Positions 10,600-23,674 are shown, numbered from the stretch's first letter. The stretch: DNA of 64,000 bases from Sternotherus odoratus (GCA_032164245.1 JAVMKO010000003.1:67154390-67218389); one strand, 5' to 3'. The notes: generated from the sequence alone by a model not told the origin. Translations and numbers: made by a program.

Positions 10600-11690
10600 A
10601 CCCCTGAGCCAAATTTTCATCCGAGGCACTTATATTTTGCTACCAATTTTTAATACATAAAATACCCCCAAAGCAACAACAACAAAAACTTACTAATTAA
10701 AATCCTGAAATGAAATTTTTTCAAGAGTTTCTTACAGGGATTAAAGTAAAATCCTACTAAAAGAGAGGGGGAACTTACCTGAGACTTCCCCCTCCGCGCC
10801 TTCTTTATAGGACATGAAAAGTATAGGAACAGGATTGAGGTGTGTTTCTATTTGAGATTCCTGACATTTCTTAAGGTAAAAACACCAAAGTCCAGGTTTC
10901 CTTGTTCACTTCTATTTAAAAATTGGTGCTGGCCAAAAACACAACAAAAAACAGACTTTTAAACGGTTTGATTAAAAATCCTTTTCCATTTCACTTAATC
11001 CGTTTTTACTTACATGTCATGTCTGATGTCACGGTACCATTCTTCTCCAGCCTGCCACAGAATCTTCCAGAAAACAGGGCAGACAAAAACTAAATATCTA
11101 ATGTAGCAATTGTGAGAAAAAGGTCGGCTCTTTTTTATACACTGCAAGGATGCAATAATGTTAGAGTCTCCTTTGCAGATAAATGTAAGTGAAATTCACT
11201 CCAGTGCCAGTGGCCTGGCCACTTAAATCTTGATAGGGTTGGGAATTGTGAGGCACATACACATTTTATAGGGCCTGTGCACAAGGAATACTTTGCTGGT
11301 AATGCCTTCTCCGGGCTGCCTCCACACAGAGTGCTGGCTTCACAACTCCCATTGGCCAGGAACTTCCACCAATAGGAGCTGCAGAGGCAGTGCCTGCAGG
11401 CGGAGGCAGCCTGCAGAGCTGCCTGGCCAAGCCTCCACCTAGTAGCTGAGTGAGGGGGAAGTTGCAGCTTCTGGGAAGCCCCCAAGTAAGCGCTGCCCAG
11501 AGCCTGCCTCACCCTATCCCATGTCCCAACTCCCTGCCCCCTCCCACACCCAAACTCTGCTGCTGCTAGTGGGAGAAGGCACAGAGCCAGGTAGGGAGGT
11601 GATGCTGCTACTCCCCCCCCCGCCCCAAAGTAACCAATCTGCCCTCCCCCTGCACCTGCGGGGCTCCCGGGCAGCACCCCCTCCGCCCCA
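10600..11690. other. Unassigned intergenic sequence
   Basis: No gene, splice-compatible exon or clear repeat boundary was recognised. Minus-strand open frames of up to 180 codons at 11135-11677 overlap a plus-strand frame and lack known motifs. Confidence 0.5.
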
Positions 11691-11812
11691 GGTTTTATTC
11701 ACTGGCATTTTTAGTAAAAGTCATGGACGGGTCACAGGCTGTGGATTTTTGTTTACTGCCCATGACCTGTCCGCGACTTTTTAATGAGAATACCTATGAC
11801 TAAATCATAGCC
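11690..11812. repeat. Palindromic repeat fragment (AGTAAAAGTCATGGACGGGT)
   Basis: TTAGTAAAAGTCATGGACGG and its inverted counterpart CCTGTCCGCGACTTTTTAAT flank a centre of about 40 bp. This motif set belongs to a common turtle DNA-transposon-like repeat. The following 800 bp is AT-rich with nothing recognised. Confidence 0.55.
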
Positions 11813-12624
11813 TTATGCATAGATATATGCAGTAACGTTTTCAAAATAACATCATTAGAATACAAATGATTGCAATACAAAATATAAATACAATACACAG
11901 TAGAAATATAAAACAATACAAATCAGCTAGACAAAAATACATAAACTACTCCTACATTTCTTCTTTCCAAACCATCCAGGATATGAAGATTTCGATTGTC
12001 ATAAATGTAATCAACAAATTCATCCCATACAGAATACTAGTCTTTGGTTCTATAACGTGCGGTATAAAATGTTTATATGTTCACTTGATTTTTTTTTAGA
12101 CATTTACCAAGCAAACAGTGTGAGACCAAAGAATTAAAGCCATAATGTAATCCACAGACAATCAGTAATTACAGTGAATCAAAAATTCCTTTAGAACAGC
12201 TAGTTATTTCACTGATGATATAATTCCTTAAGCTCACAAACCACTAGAGAATGCTCATTTTCATTGCAGTGGCAAATCATTTCCTGCTGTGAATACAATT
12301 CTGCATCAAGCAAGTTAGTGACCCCATAAATCCATCTAACGAAATGTATGTGGAATATAGGAGATACTTAAAATAAAGAGTAAAGGCTAGAAGACTACAC
12401 TAGGGGTTGGTGTCTGTGTATAACTGTTGATATATTTTACTCCTTTTTACAGTTAGGCTTGCAGCTACATGCCTCACTTAACTGTAAAAGGAGAATCAGA
12501 GTTGTCTTCCACAATGAGGGAGGAAGCATACAAATATCCAATAGAGCTTTCTATTCCATCTAGAGTTGGAGGTCACATACATATGTGACTACAGTCACAA
12601 GTGAAGCATGGCAAGTAGGATGAT

Positions 12625-12770
12625 CTTGCAGTTAAAGCACAGATAGGGAAGTCAGGAAGCATGGGTTCTGTTTCTGGCTCTGCCACAGATTTTGTGAGTG
12701 ACCTTGGGCAAGACATTTCATCTCTCCATATCTGTTTTCCCAGTGGTAAATAGGGAAGAGCAGTTCTGAG
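12625..12770 (+). repeat. MIR-like SINE
   Basis: TGGGTTCTGTTTCTGGCTCT, then TGTGAGTGACCTTGGGCAAG, then CATTTCATCTCTCCATATCT follow the MIR core. The 106-codon minus-strand frame across this block is an accident of the repeat. Confidence 0.75.
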
Positions 12771-13149
12771 CTACCTCACAGCTGAGAGATCTAAGTTGTT
12801 GTTGTCTGTAAATGGTTTCAGGCTCCTCAAAGAGAAGGCGCTCTAGAAGTGTGCGGTGGCATTGCCAAAGGTGTAGCACAAAGGACAAGTAGTGAGACAC
12901 AGCAGCAGGATCATCTAAATCCACTTTTGTCCCCAGCAGTATCCCAAGAATGACATCACTCCACACAAGGGAACGCTGATTTGTTGACTCTGAAATCAGT
13001 CTCTGGAGGTGGTTCTGCCTGAAAGGATGTGAACACATTTAGCATGACAGCAGAGAGAAGCAAGAGAGGCATTCCTGGCTTGCTCATTTAAAGCCATCCC
13101 ATTTAGTTTCCCAAAAGAAAATGGGAATTTCACTCCTCCCTACCCTTTG

Positions 13150-13290
13150 TCTGTCTTGTCTGTTTAGATTGTAAGCTCTTTGAGCAGGGATCATTGCCTT
13201 TTCCTTGTTTGGACAGTGCCTGGCACGACAGGGTCTCAATTCTTGGTTGAGGCCTCTAGATGCTACTATATTACAAATAATCAGTGATAA
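13150..13290 (+). repeat. L2/MIR-type 3' tail
   Basis: The order TTAGATTGTAAGCTCTTTGA, CAGTGCCTGGCACGACAGGG, then a GATGCTACTATATTACAAAT tail is that of L2-related 3' ends found in amniotes. Between 13300 and 13850 nothing further was recognised. Confidence 0.7.
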
Positions 13291-14540
13291 GTTAGTCACT
13301 TCAGCCAAGAGGGGGAAAAATATCATTTAACCTTAGCTCATGGCACTTATGCCTTGTGTAGCTGAATCCTTTGTCTACACTGACCATACAAAGCATCTCT
13401 ATCCCTTAAACTAAAACAGGCTGTAACTAGCAACTGTTACACTTCTATTAACTGTACCTGCTGTATATGGAAAAAGTGACCGTGGCCAATGTTTCCAAGC
13501 CTATGAGTCTGAAAGGGCTCCTCCGTCCACACTTCCACAGCTATAGCAAAGGGGCCTGATCTTCCCAGGTCCTGAGCCCAGGGAGCTTCCATTGACTTCT
13601 ATGGCATTTGCAGTACCTGGCACCTTTGAAAATCAAGACACTTTTATTTGTGTCTAAATATGGATTGATTATCCTAACTATAGGGACCCAAGTTTAAAAT
13701 GTTAGACGGTTAGCTCCTTATTATCCTGTAGCTTGGTCAGACAAAAACAACATTTGTACATATGTCAGTTCCACCTACCCAGGTGCACCAGTTAGATTTC
13801 ATCAATTCATTACCTCATTCTAAAACCATAAAACACAATCAATTTGTGATCCAGCCTCTTATCGAACCATGGCCAAGCACAAAGTAGGTCTACCTGGGTT
13901 TCTAATGAACTTTTGGGGAGTTCTGATATCCCTCCTTTAACTAGTTTGGCTTTATCTGTTATAATAGCTACTTTTGAAAGATTCTGGTTCACATATTTTG
14001 CTACTAGGTCACCCTGGTGGGGGAGTGGCACTATAGATGAAAGAAAGAATTGAGTCAAAAACAATACAAATCTTAAATAAATCAAACTATACCATAGAAT
14101 CTCTATATGGATAGAAATTCCATGTTTGACTAATAAGACTATAGCAGTAGGAATATACTACTGGCCACCTGACCAGGATAGTGACTGTCAGTGTGAAATG
14201 CTCAAGGAGATTAGAGAGGCTACAAAAACTAAAAATCCAATAACGGGGGATTTCAACTCTTCTCATAATGATTGGGAACATGTCACCTCAGCATGGGATG
14301 CAGAGATAAAATGTCTAGATATCACTAATGACTGCTTATTGGAGCGGATAGTCCTGGAATCCACAAGTGGACAGGGGCAATTCTTGATTTCGTCTGAAGA
14401 GACTCTCAGGATCTGGTTCAAGAGGTGAAGGTATCTTGATGATAGTGGCCACAATGTAATTAAATTTAACATCCTGGGGAGGGGGGGGGGGGAGAGAATA
14501 GCAAAGAAACCCATCACTGTAGTATTTAACTTCAGAAAGG

Positions 14541-14925
14541 GGACCCCCCGGAGGCAGGGGAGGAGTCTCCCTGCACTTAACTATCTACAACTATTCAACT
14601 AAACTACTTAACAAACTAACAATAACAATGAACACTAATGAAGAACTATCTACAACTAAGAACTGTATAAGCTAGGAGAAGGAGATCGCTGTAACAGCAG
14701 AGCTCCAAGTTCCAACAACCAGCGCGGGCGGTAAGAAGGAACTGAGGGTGGGGCTGGGTCGCAGGGGTACTTATACGGCGCCATGAAGGCGCCACTCCAG
14801 GGGGCTCCCTGTCGACCCAGCCTGTAGCTAGGGGAAAAATCTTCCTGGCAACCATGCCCGCAGCGCGTGCATAACCTACATGGAATGCATGTGAGCAATC
14901 ACCTGAAGAAGAACAGTTACAGAAG
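14541..14925 (-). mobile_element. DIRS terminal fragment inserted in CR1
   Basis: This segment matches the right end of the DIRS element at 52500-52864: start-of-gag sequence, AT-rich leader, GGTAAGAAGGAACTG, the GCGCCATGAAGGCGCCACTC block, and the terminus GAATGCATGTGAGCAATCAC followed by CTGAAGAAGAACAG. CR1 sequence resumes directly on both sides. It has many substitutions, so it is older than the large DIRS copy, and may be a truncated insertion or a recombination remnant. Confidence 0.8.
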
Positions 14926-15914
14926 TGAAATGCCCACAAGCTTCATGGAAACATCTTTAGAGATTCAAGCTATATATGTACTCCAAATAAATAAAAAAAT
15001 GAGAACCACTCCAGAAAAAGCCATCATTGCTTAACAGTGTTAAAAAGCTGGCTAGAGAGAGAAAGGCATCCTTTAAAAATTGAAAGTCAAATCCTCCTGA
15101 GGAAAATAGCCAGGAGCATAAGCTCTGGCAAGTCAAACATAAAAATATAATTAGGAAGGCCGAAAAAGAATTTGAAGTGGAACTAGCAAAAGAGACACAA
15201 ACTAACAGCGAAATATTTTAAGTACCTCAGAAACAAGAAGCCTGCCAAATAGTCACTAGGACCACTGGACGATCGAGGCGCTGAAGGAGCACTCAAGGAA
15301 GACCAGGCTGTTGTGGAGAAACTAAATGAAGTCTTCTGACTCGGTCTTCACTGCTGAGGTTGTGAGGGAGACTCCTACACCAGATTCTTTTTAAGTGACC
15401 GATCTGAGGAACCGCCCCAGACTGAGGTGTCAAGGAGGAGATTTTTGAATACTATGATAAGTCAAACAGTATAAATCACCAGGACCAGATAGTATTCACC
15501 CAAAAGGTCTGAAGGAACTAAATGTGAAAGTGAAGGATTACTAAGTGTGGTAAACTATCATTTAACTCAGCCTCTCTGCCCGATGACTGGTGAATAGCTA
15601 ATGTAATGTTGACTCTTAACAAAGGGTCCAGAGGTAATCTTGGCAATTAAGGCCAGTAGACCTAACTTCAGTAGCAAATAAATTGGTTAAAACTATAGTA
15701 AAGAACAGAATGATCAGAGACCTGACTTGGCGGGGAAAGAGTCAATACAGTTTTTGAAAGGGAAATCATGCCTCACCAATCTATTAGAATCCTTTGAGGG
15801 GGGTCAACAAATGTGCACAAAGATGATCCAGTATATATAGGGTACTTAGACTTTCAGAAAAACTGTCAAGGTCCATCACCAAAAGCTCTTAAAAAAATTA
15901 AGGGTTCATGGGAT

Positions 15915-16461
15915 CAGGGCCCGTGACAGGGGGGTACTATGGGTAGAGCTGTACCGGGCCCCGGACTTAAGGGGGGGCCCCTTAAGTCCAGGGACCGGTA
16001 CACAGCTGTACCCGTAGTCGTCCCACCTGGGCACCGCATCTCCCTGGCCGCTCTTTCCTAGGCTGTGTCCGGGTGTCAGTGGCCGGCTGCCTCCCGAGCC
16101 CTTCAGCAGGCAGCTCGTCCCGCGCCCCAGGAGCCGCCCCAAGGCACCCCCGGCTGCAGCGCTTTCCCCGCCCACCTGCAGCAAGAGCCGGGCCAGCCCT
16201 TGGCGGGGGGTGGGGGTGGGGAGGTCCCTGGCACCACAGGATGGCAGCTCCATCACCTCCCCCGCCCCGGCGGCTGCAGAGGACTGGCTGGGTGCGCCGC
16301 TCCGCGGGGGTGGGGGCCAGCGAGGTGTGGGTGCAGGAGGGAAGGAGGTTTGGTGGGGGGGAGGCTGAGCTGGGCGGGTCAGGCATGGGGGGAAGGAGAA
16401 TAGGCTGGGGGGCCCCCAATGATCAGAGTAGGGGGCCCCCAAATTTCTGTCGCCGGCCCTG
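15915..16461. mobile_element. hAT-like non-autonomous element with 8 bp target duplication
   Basis: The ends are CAGGGCC...GGCCCTG, an inverted terminal repeat, and the flanks are a perfect 8 bp direct duplication CATGGGAT at 15907-15914 and 16462-16469. An 8 bp duplication is the hAT signature. The 547 bp interior is GC-rich with no transposase. CR1 sequence on the two sides joins once the element and one duplication copy are removed. Confidence 0.85.
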
Positions 16462-17859
16462 CATGGGATAAGAGGGAATGTCCACTTATGGATCAATAAC
16501 CTATTAAAAGATAAGACACAAAGGGTAGGGGTAAACTGTCAATAGATAAAGGGGTCCCCCAAGATTCTGTCTGAACCCAGTGTTCTTTAACATACTCATA
16601 AGTGTTACAAAGGGAGCTCATAAAACTGCTGACCAGGCAACAAAATGGCAGATGAAATTCAATGCTGATAAATGTAAAGTAATGCACATTGGAAAATAGA
16701 ATTCCAACTATACATACCAAGTGATGGGATCTAAATTAACTATTACAACTGAAGAAATAAATCTTGGAGTCATCATGGCTAGTTATCTGAAAACATCTGC
16801 TCAATATGCAGCAGGAGTCAAAAAAGCTAACCATGTTTGGAACCATTAGGAAAGGGATAGATTGTAAGACAGAAAATATCATAATGCTGCTGTATAAATC
16901 CATGATATACTTTGAATATTGTGTGCAGCTTTGGTTCCCCCCCACACCCCATCTCAAAAAAGATATATTAGAATTTGAAAAATTTCAGAGAAGGGCAACA
17001 AAAATGATTAAGGGTATGAAACAGCTTCCATAAAAGGAGAGGTTAAAAAGGCTGAGTCTGTTCATCTTGGGAAAGAGCTGACTGAGGGGAACTATGACAG
17101 AGGTCTATAAAATCATGAATGGTGTGGAGAAAGTGAATAAGGAAGTGTTATTTACCCTTCACCTAACACACAAACCAGGGATCACCCAGTGAAATTAATA
17201 GGTAGCAAGTTTAAAGCAAAGGACGTACTTCTTCGTACAATGCACAGTCAACTTGTGGAACTCTTTGGCATGGGATGTTGTGAAGGCCAAAATTATAACT
17301 GGGTTTGAAAAATAATTTGTTACATTCATGAGCTATTAGCCAAGATGGTCAAGGATACAAACCCATGCTCTGGTTTCCTAAACCTCTAACTGCTAGAAGC
17401 TAGGACTGGCCAACAGAGGATGGATCACTCAATACATTGCTCTGTTCTATTCACCCCATCTGAAGTGTCTGGCACCAGCCACTGTTGGAAGACAGGATAC
17501 TGAGCTAGATGGAGCATTGGTCTGGCCCAGTTTTGCCATTCTTATGTTCTTAGGGTGGAACTAGCTGGACTTGGGCTGACTTTGTGTAAATTCTGCACTC
17601 ACACAAACATTCTGTAGTAGATAATTTGTCTCCATCTCAGACTGACAGAGACCCTGAGGAATTTTTGCCTTCCTCTGAACTGTGAGGTATAGGTCACTTG
17701 CTGGTTTGAACTAGAGTAAATGGTGGAGTGTCTGTAACTTCGTCTTTAAATCAAGATTTGAGGATTTCAGTAACTTAGCCAGAGGTTATGGGTGTATTAC
17801 AGGAGTGGGTGGGTGAGATTCTGTGGCCTGCCATAATCAGACTCATGATGGTCTCTTCA

Positions 17860-17975
17860 GCTCTGAGTCTAAGGTCACATAGATCAGTGACAGAATCAGG
17901 AAAAGAATTCCAGTCTCCTAATTCCCAATCCAGAACTCTGTCCACTAGACCACGTTGCCTTGCAGTAGATAAGTT
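17860..17975 (-). repeat. MIR-like fragment, reverse orientation
   Basis: AAGGTCACATAGATCAGTGA, then GGAAAAGAATTCCAGTCTCC and ACTCTGTCCACTAGACCACG form a reversed tRNA-related MIR head. Adjacent DNA from 17555 is otherwise unassigned. Confidence 0.55.
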
Positions 17976-18431
17976 GACGTCTCGTCTGTGAAAGCCACAA
18001 GAGCTGTCCTGCTTCACAGCTGTAATGGCAGCACAAGGTTGAAATGGGACTTTGAACAGCACCCCTTCATTGCTAGAAGAGGGACTGTTTGTCAAGGGCT
18101 AGTTAACAATACTTACCTGTGCCTAAGTTTCGTTCACGTCACATTCTAAAAGCTCGTGCGTTTTCAGAATTCCCAGTTCATAGCTGAAATCTGAGATCTG
18201 CTCTATAAACTCACCTTGTGCTTGCTGTTTTATGCAGGATAAGGGAGTTTCTGCCAGTATAGCTTAACCACCTCCGCAGATGACATTAGTTAAGTTGCCA
18301 GAAGCACTCTTGTGTGGGCATAGTTGTGTCGACACAGGGTTTTGTCAGCATAGCTGTGTGGGCTACGGATGTAGGTTTTTGTTTCTTTCTCTCCCCTACC
18401 TTCTAGCTGACATAGCTCTGTTGCCAAAACT

Positions 18432-18886
18432 TTGGCTCTGTCTACACTACACACCACTGGCAGAAGAACGTAGGGTAGGCATAGCTGCATGCTGCAGTGA
18501 AAAGCAAGCTACATGTCTGGCTTGGTGTGTAGCTACACATGTCCGTGAAAGGCTGTGACAGGGTGGAGAGACAGTGGGGAAAAGTCTTTCCCTGCTGCCT
18601 CCCCCCTTCTAGCGCCTTTCCCCATGGCAAGGAAAGGCTCCACAGCGGGGAGCTGCCTAAGTCTTTACCTGCTTCCTCCCCACTGCCAGGGCCTTTCTCC
18701 ACTGCTGGAGTCTCTTCCTGTGGCAAGGGAAGGCTCTGGTAGCAGGAAGCTGGCAGAGTCTTTCCCTGTGGCGCAGAAGAGCTCCAGGGGTGAGGAGTAG
18801 GCAGATTCTTTTCTTGCGGGTAGGAAAGTTTCCAGCAGAAGGGAGGCTGTGGAAGCCTACACTGCTAAGCGCAGCAGTGTAGACAG
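18432..18886. mobile_element. MITE-like element with CTGTCTACACT inverted ends
   Basis: CTGTCTACACT near 18436 is mirrored by AGTGTAGACAG near 18877. Interior has several copies of TCTTTCCCTG/TCTTTACCTG. The same end motif occurs at 30214, so it is a repeated family. From 18900 to 19560 nothing else was recognised. Confidence 0.6.
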
Positions 18887-19794
18887 GGAGACACGGTTTG
18901 GGTGAATCAAGATCCGTGTATCGTATGTACACAGCCAGTGTGCTTGTGCGTATCTCTACTCAGTGAAGCTCTCTCACAGGCTGCGCTGCTGTTTATACCC
19001 ATGCTACTTGGGCTATGTGAGTATGAACATTATATGCTGCTGAAAGCAACATGCAGTGTAGGTATACCTTTTATAGAATAGTCTAAACCTTATTCAAGTT
19101 TCTAATGCTTAGAATACTTGAGAGATCAAGGAGGTGTAAGTCATCTAGGGACTAATGGATTGAAACCTCGAGTGTTTTAGGTATCTGTACAGAATTTTAT
19201 AGAAAAAATAGTAAGACTATGCAAATGTATAAAATCTTCAGGCGATGTACAATACGTTCACAGATCAATGCCCGGTTGTTTTAAATAGTTTTGCCAACAG
19301 GCAGATAGTGGGAACAGCTGGATAGAGATTAATGACGGGAAAGAACAATTAATAGATAATCTTGAAGGGATAGGGTAGCTGCAATTTTTCATTGAAGGCT
19401 AGTAATCATTTTCCTTTCAAAACACTACTGGTAGTATAGGAGTGCAATTATTCTTCAGCCAAATCAGTGAGAACATACAGGAAACAAATCTGTGCACAGT
19501 ACAGCTAGAAAGAACAACCCCCATTAAAGACTCTTTATTTCAAAGCTGTTTAATGGATTGTGGATCAGGCACTGAGGGCTCAATTCGCAAAGGGACTTAG
19601 GTACCCATAGGAGCAGTTAGATGTCAATGACAGTCTCAAAAACACCACTTAGCTGCCCCCTACCTGTGTAGGTACTGTGGGCATGAGAACTTCTGAGCTG
19701 CTTGGTGCCCTTGTGCACACCTAAGACCTGGTGGGGGTCTCAAACTAGGGTGGGTGAGCGGAGGGAGGGGGAGAGAGAGAGTACGCACACACAT

Positions 19795-19955
19795 CATTAT
19801 AGCCAAGAGCCTAGTGGTAAGGGCACTCATCTGGGATATGGGAGGCCCAGATTTGAATGCCATGACTCTTCCACATCCCAAGGGAATGTCCCAACAGACT
19901 ATTGGCTGAGTCGAGGTGGGTCTCTCAATCTCTCTTATTGAAGCAGTTAAACTTT
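19795..19955 (+). repeat. tRNA-derived SINE-like repeat
   Basis: CCTAGTGGTAAGGGCACTCA resembles a Pol III A box and GGCCCAGATTTGAATGCC a decayed B box at tRNA-like spacing. It is not a tRNA gene: the stem pairing does not hold and the B box is mutated. A related fragment may lie at 21698-21760. Confidence 0.55.
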
Positions 19956-19964
19956 TTATAAATA

Positions 19965-21673
19965 ACTAGCATAAGTGCCCGGCGTTGCTCGGGTCAGTCG
20001 GAGGTGGGGAGGGGGCAGACAGTTGACACCCCCTGACCAACCCCAACACCCACCCTTCACCCACCCTGACATCTTCCCACCCCCCCGACCAACCCCAAGA
20101 CCCCCCGGCTCACTTACCCCCCGACCAAACCCGACAACCCCACCTGACCCCCCAAAACAAACCCAACACCCCCACGTCACCCCCCGACCAAACCCGACAC
20201 CCCCACCTCACTCCCTGAGCAAACCCGACACCCCCACCTCACCCCCCGACCGAACAGTGTATTTAATAATCTGTGTGCTACACAGTGCACCGTGAGCCGG
20301 GGGGGGGTGTCGGGTTTGGTCGGGGGGTCAGGTGGGGGTGTTGGGTTTGATTGTGGGGGTCAGGTGGGGTTGTCGGGTTTGGTCGGGGGGGGTAAGTGAG
20401 CCGGGGGGTGTAGGGTTTGGTCTGGGGGGGTGGGAAGGTGTTGGGGTGGGTGAGGGGTGAGTGTTGCGGTTGGTCAGGGGGTGTTGCGGTTGGTGGGGGG
20501 TTGAGGTGGGGGTGTCAGGTTTGCTTGGGGGGATGAGGTAGGGGTGTCGGGTTCGGTCGGGGGTAAGTGAGCCAGGGGGGTGTCGGGTTTGGTCTGGGGG
20601 GGTGGGAAGGTGTCGTGGTGGGTGAGGGGTGAGGTGTGGGTGTTGGGGTTGGTCAGGGGGTGTTGTGGTTGGTGGGGGGGGTGAGGTGGGGGTGTCGGGT
20701 TTGCTTGGGGGGGTGAGGTGGGAGTGTCGGTTTCGGTCGGGGGGTAAGTGAGCCGGGGGGTGTCAGGTTTGGTCTGGGGGTGTTGCGATTGGTGTGTGGG
20801 GGGGGTGAGGTGGGGGTGTCAGGTTCGGTCGGGGGGTAAGTGAGCCAGGGGGTGTCGGGTTTGGTCTGGGGGGGTGGGAAGGTGTTGGGGTGGGTGAGGG
20901 GTGGGTGTTGGGGTTGGTCAGGGGGTGTTGCGGTTGGTGGGGGGGTGAGGTGGCGGTGTCGGGTTTGGTCGGGGGGTAAGTGAGCCGGGGGGGGTGTCGG
21001 GTTTGGTCTGGGCACCCACCCCAACACCTCCCCCCCCCAGACCAAACCCAACACCCACACCACACCCCTCACCCCCCCCCCGACACCTTCCCACCCCCCG
21101 AAGCAAACCCGAAACCCCCACCTCACCCCCCCGACCGAATCCGACACCCCCACCTCACTTACCGTCCCACCAAACCCAACTCAGATCCGTCGCAGGAGGG
21201 GAGGGGGCCCAGAGCCGAGGGATTCCGGGGACCTTCGCAGGTGGGGGGGGCACAGAGCTGATGTAGTCCGGGGTTCCGTTGGGGAGGTGGGAAGGGCAGA
21301 GAACTGAGGGATCTCCGGGGTTCCGTTGGGGAGGTGGGAGGGGCAGAGAACTGAGGGATCTCTGGGGTTCCGTTGGAGGAGGGAGGGGTGAGCTGAGCGA
21401 GTGAGGTGTCTGTTGGAGGGGGGTATTATGACATCATCACCACCTAACTGCCAAGCTGATGTGATTGGCCCTGAAAGACTTTCACCCCTGGGGGGCGTCA
21501 GAGGTGAGATCCGAAAATTTTTCGACCCTTACCAGCATCTAGACCCCAAGACCCCTCACTGTACCAAAATTCAAGTCTCTGGCTCAAACGGTGCGGGAGG
21601 ACTTCGCAGTCATACGTACCGGTACATACATACACTCATACATACACCACTTGACTTTTATATATATAGATGA
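19965..21673. repeat. Repeat element with G-run/C-run strand-switch core
   Basis: The left edge has AACTAGCATAAGTGCCCGGC and the right edge ends in TATATATATAGATG. In between, 19990-20250 is C-rich, 20297-21012 is G-rich and 21013-21175 is C-rich again. The G-rich part has five copies of TAAGTGAGCC at irregular spacing (92-181 bp), each followed by runs of five to eight G. Open frames of 90-166 codons across it are low-complexity. The edges look like one insertion, but I cannot name the family. Confidence 0.75.
21250..21400 (+). repeat. Short tandem repeat, about 60 bp unit
   Basis: The unit GGGGTTCCGTTGGGGAGGTG...GAACTGAGGGATCTC occurs two to three times in tandem inside the larger element. 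The DNA from 21680 to 23670 has no recognised features. Confidence 0.8.
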
Positions 21674-23674
21674 AACATTTATATAGGGGTGCACCCTATC
21701 CACTGGGCTAGTGGCTATAAGGGGTTGGTCGTCTCACCCTCTGTTGTTTCATGAGGAAGAGCTGACCTGGTTTAGGTGCTAACTCCGGTAGTTCATGGCT
21801 GAGAATGCCAATTGGAGGATGTACTTCCTTCCAGCCTGTAAATTAGGCACCTTTCGCTGCGCCCTAAGCCTCATTACTTTCCTCTGCATTTTGCCCCTGG
21901 CTAACATTATTTGTAACTGTGTAGCTCTCTCTCCTAGTTCTCACCAATTTCCAGTTAGTTGGGATTAATTCCCTGGTAACCCACCTTGAAACATTAGCTA
22001 CTTGTGTAATTCCCAATGCAACACTACCATTAAAACAAGCCTTGATGTCTTTCATCCCCTGCCTTTCTTTTTTCCCTTCCTCCAATCCTTTTTGATTCCT
22101 TTGCTGGCCTCTTCACATCTGCCTCTTATTTGATGCTCTGTCCACCATGGTGGTTTCACTCTGACTTGTTCATTAAACAAAGCCCTTTCCACTTTTCCTT
22201 TGTCTCTCTTTCCCTCGAGTGTGTTTCTGCCCTGTTACCATTTACTTTTTCTATCTCATTGTGTGTTTTCACTCATTTTCTTTGTCTCTCTGATAGAGGA
22301 GAAAGAGTCATTTTAACAATCGGTTTACAATTGACCAAGGTGGCGGGTCCCTGAAGTTTAACAAAGGCTGCTTTCACACGATCTCAAAACAGTATATTGC
22401 CATGTTGCTTTCCATGGCAGAACTCCTGGGTCTTTGCGTTTAACAAACTACTGTAAATGTACTGAAGTAAACCGAATCCAGGAACAGTTTACTACATTAC
22501 AATGCAAATTAATCTATTATGCATCTCATCAGTAACAAACAGCTGCTCAGCCCTTCAAGGGACAAGAGGCGTGCAAAGACAAAACAGTCAAACAGTACAT
22601 TACAAGTACTTGTATGTGAATGGATAGATGAACTCAAAGATTTAAATTCAATAATCACTTCTAATAATTATTGCGAAATTAGGATTGTAGCTAGCTGCAG
22701 GCTTGTTGCTATGGCAAAGAGCTATATCTATGGCAGAAAGCCAGGTGCATTATCTCTGAAATCGAGCTGAAGTTAACGCTTGACTTTACTCGGTCAAGGA
22801 TCATTACTTGGTGTGATTATGACAAGTTATATTAATACTTAAACTGCCTTGGCCACCAGGTTGGACGTGTGTAATGTTATTAATTGTCAGGACAGGTAGA
22901 TAATGGCCACGGATCAATAAAGACTGTCTAGTCTCTCATCTATCATCTTTGCTCTGGTAAGGTATTGTCAGGCTCCAGCCTTAATACTGTGATACCTACA
23001 TCAGGGAAATCAGGATTTTGGCTTCTCCACATCTTTTAAAGCTCAGTTTCCTCCCATATATCTGGGCCAGCTGACACACATTATTCTTGCCCCTAAGAGA
23101 GTAGTTTCAGACTCTCACTAAGCAAATTGTTAAGGCTCAGCTATCTTACTCAATTTATAAATGAGAAGACAGAGCAGTTGTATAGCGAACCTGTTTTATT
23201 TTCCCCTATTGATTTCTTCAGTGTTAGGCCTAATTTTTGGGGTGTTTTTTTTACCAAGATGGTCAGGTCCAAATTCAGACCTGAGATATTGACTTCAGGA
23301 GGATTGGGCCTCCTTACTCCAGGCCTAAACATGGCCCATACTCACAGAATAGCTGGTGCTACTGCTTTCCCGTTTCCCTCCCTTTAGAGTTTGTCTGTAG
23401 CACTTTTACAAATATTTTTCTTCAGAGTGTACTGAGCAATGTGATCTGCAAAACGCAGCTCAGGTAATTTTCTTTTTTTCTTATCTCAGGAAAGGTAACT
23501 GAAGCTGAATAGAAATAAAAGAGTAAATTAAGGTATGTCCATGAGGATTATGTCTGTTTGCACTTCTTCTTCCTCAGGGAGCCTGCCATTCAAGGCCTAT
23601 TCTGTTGGCTTTATGCTAGCATCTAAAAGCAGCCTCTGAATTATTTCTGTACGTAGGAATACAAGACACGTGTA

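Larger units (their letters stand above)
14087..17553 (+). mobile_element. CR1 LINE, degenerate, with two nested insertions
   Basis: The start encodes CR1 endonuclease-like sequence (IYYWPPDQD..., GDFNSSHNDWE). RT-region DNA follows from about 14930 to 15900 and the element ends at 17500-17553 with TCTGGCCCAGTTTTGCCATTCTTATGTTCTTA, the usual turtle CR1 3' end (quoted in parts: TCTGGCCCAGTTTTGCCATT then CTTATGTTCTTA). The reading frame is broken throughout, and the part that should carry the RT FADD motif near 16610 is missing. A DIRS end (14541-14925) and a hAT element (15915-16461) split it, so the CR1 copy is older than both. Confidence 0.85.

Noticed and set aside
15906..16496. 196- and 145-codon minus-strand frames
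   Set aside because: They lie within the non-autonomous hAT element and overlap plus-strand frames. GC-rich chance frames.
19795..19955. tRNA gene
   Set aside because: It has box-like motifs only. The cloverleaf does not fold and the repeat is shared with other loci.
20653..21261. Pro/Thr-rich and Gly/Val-rich frames
   Set aside because: Products of the G-run block. No start context or real composition.
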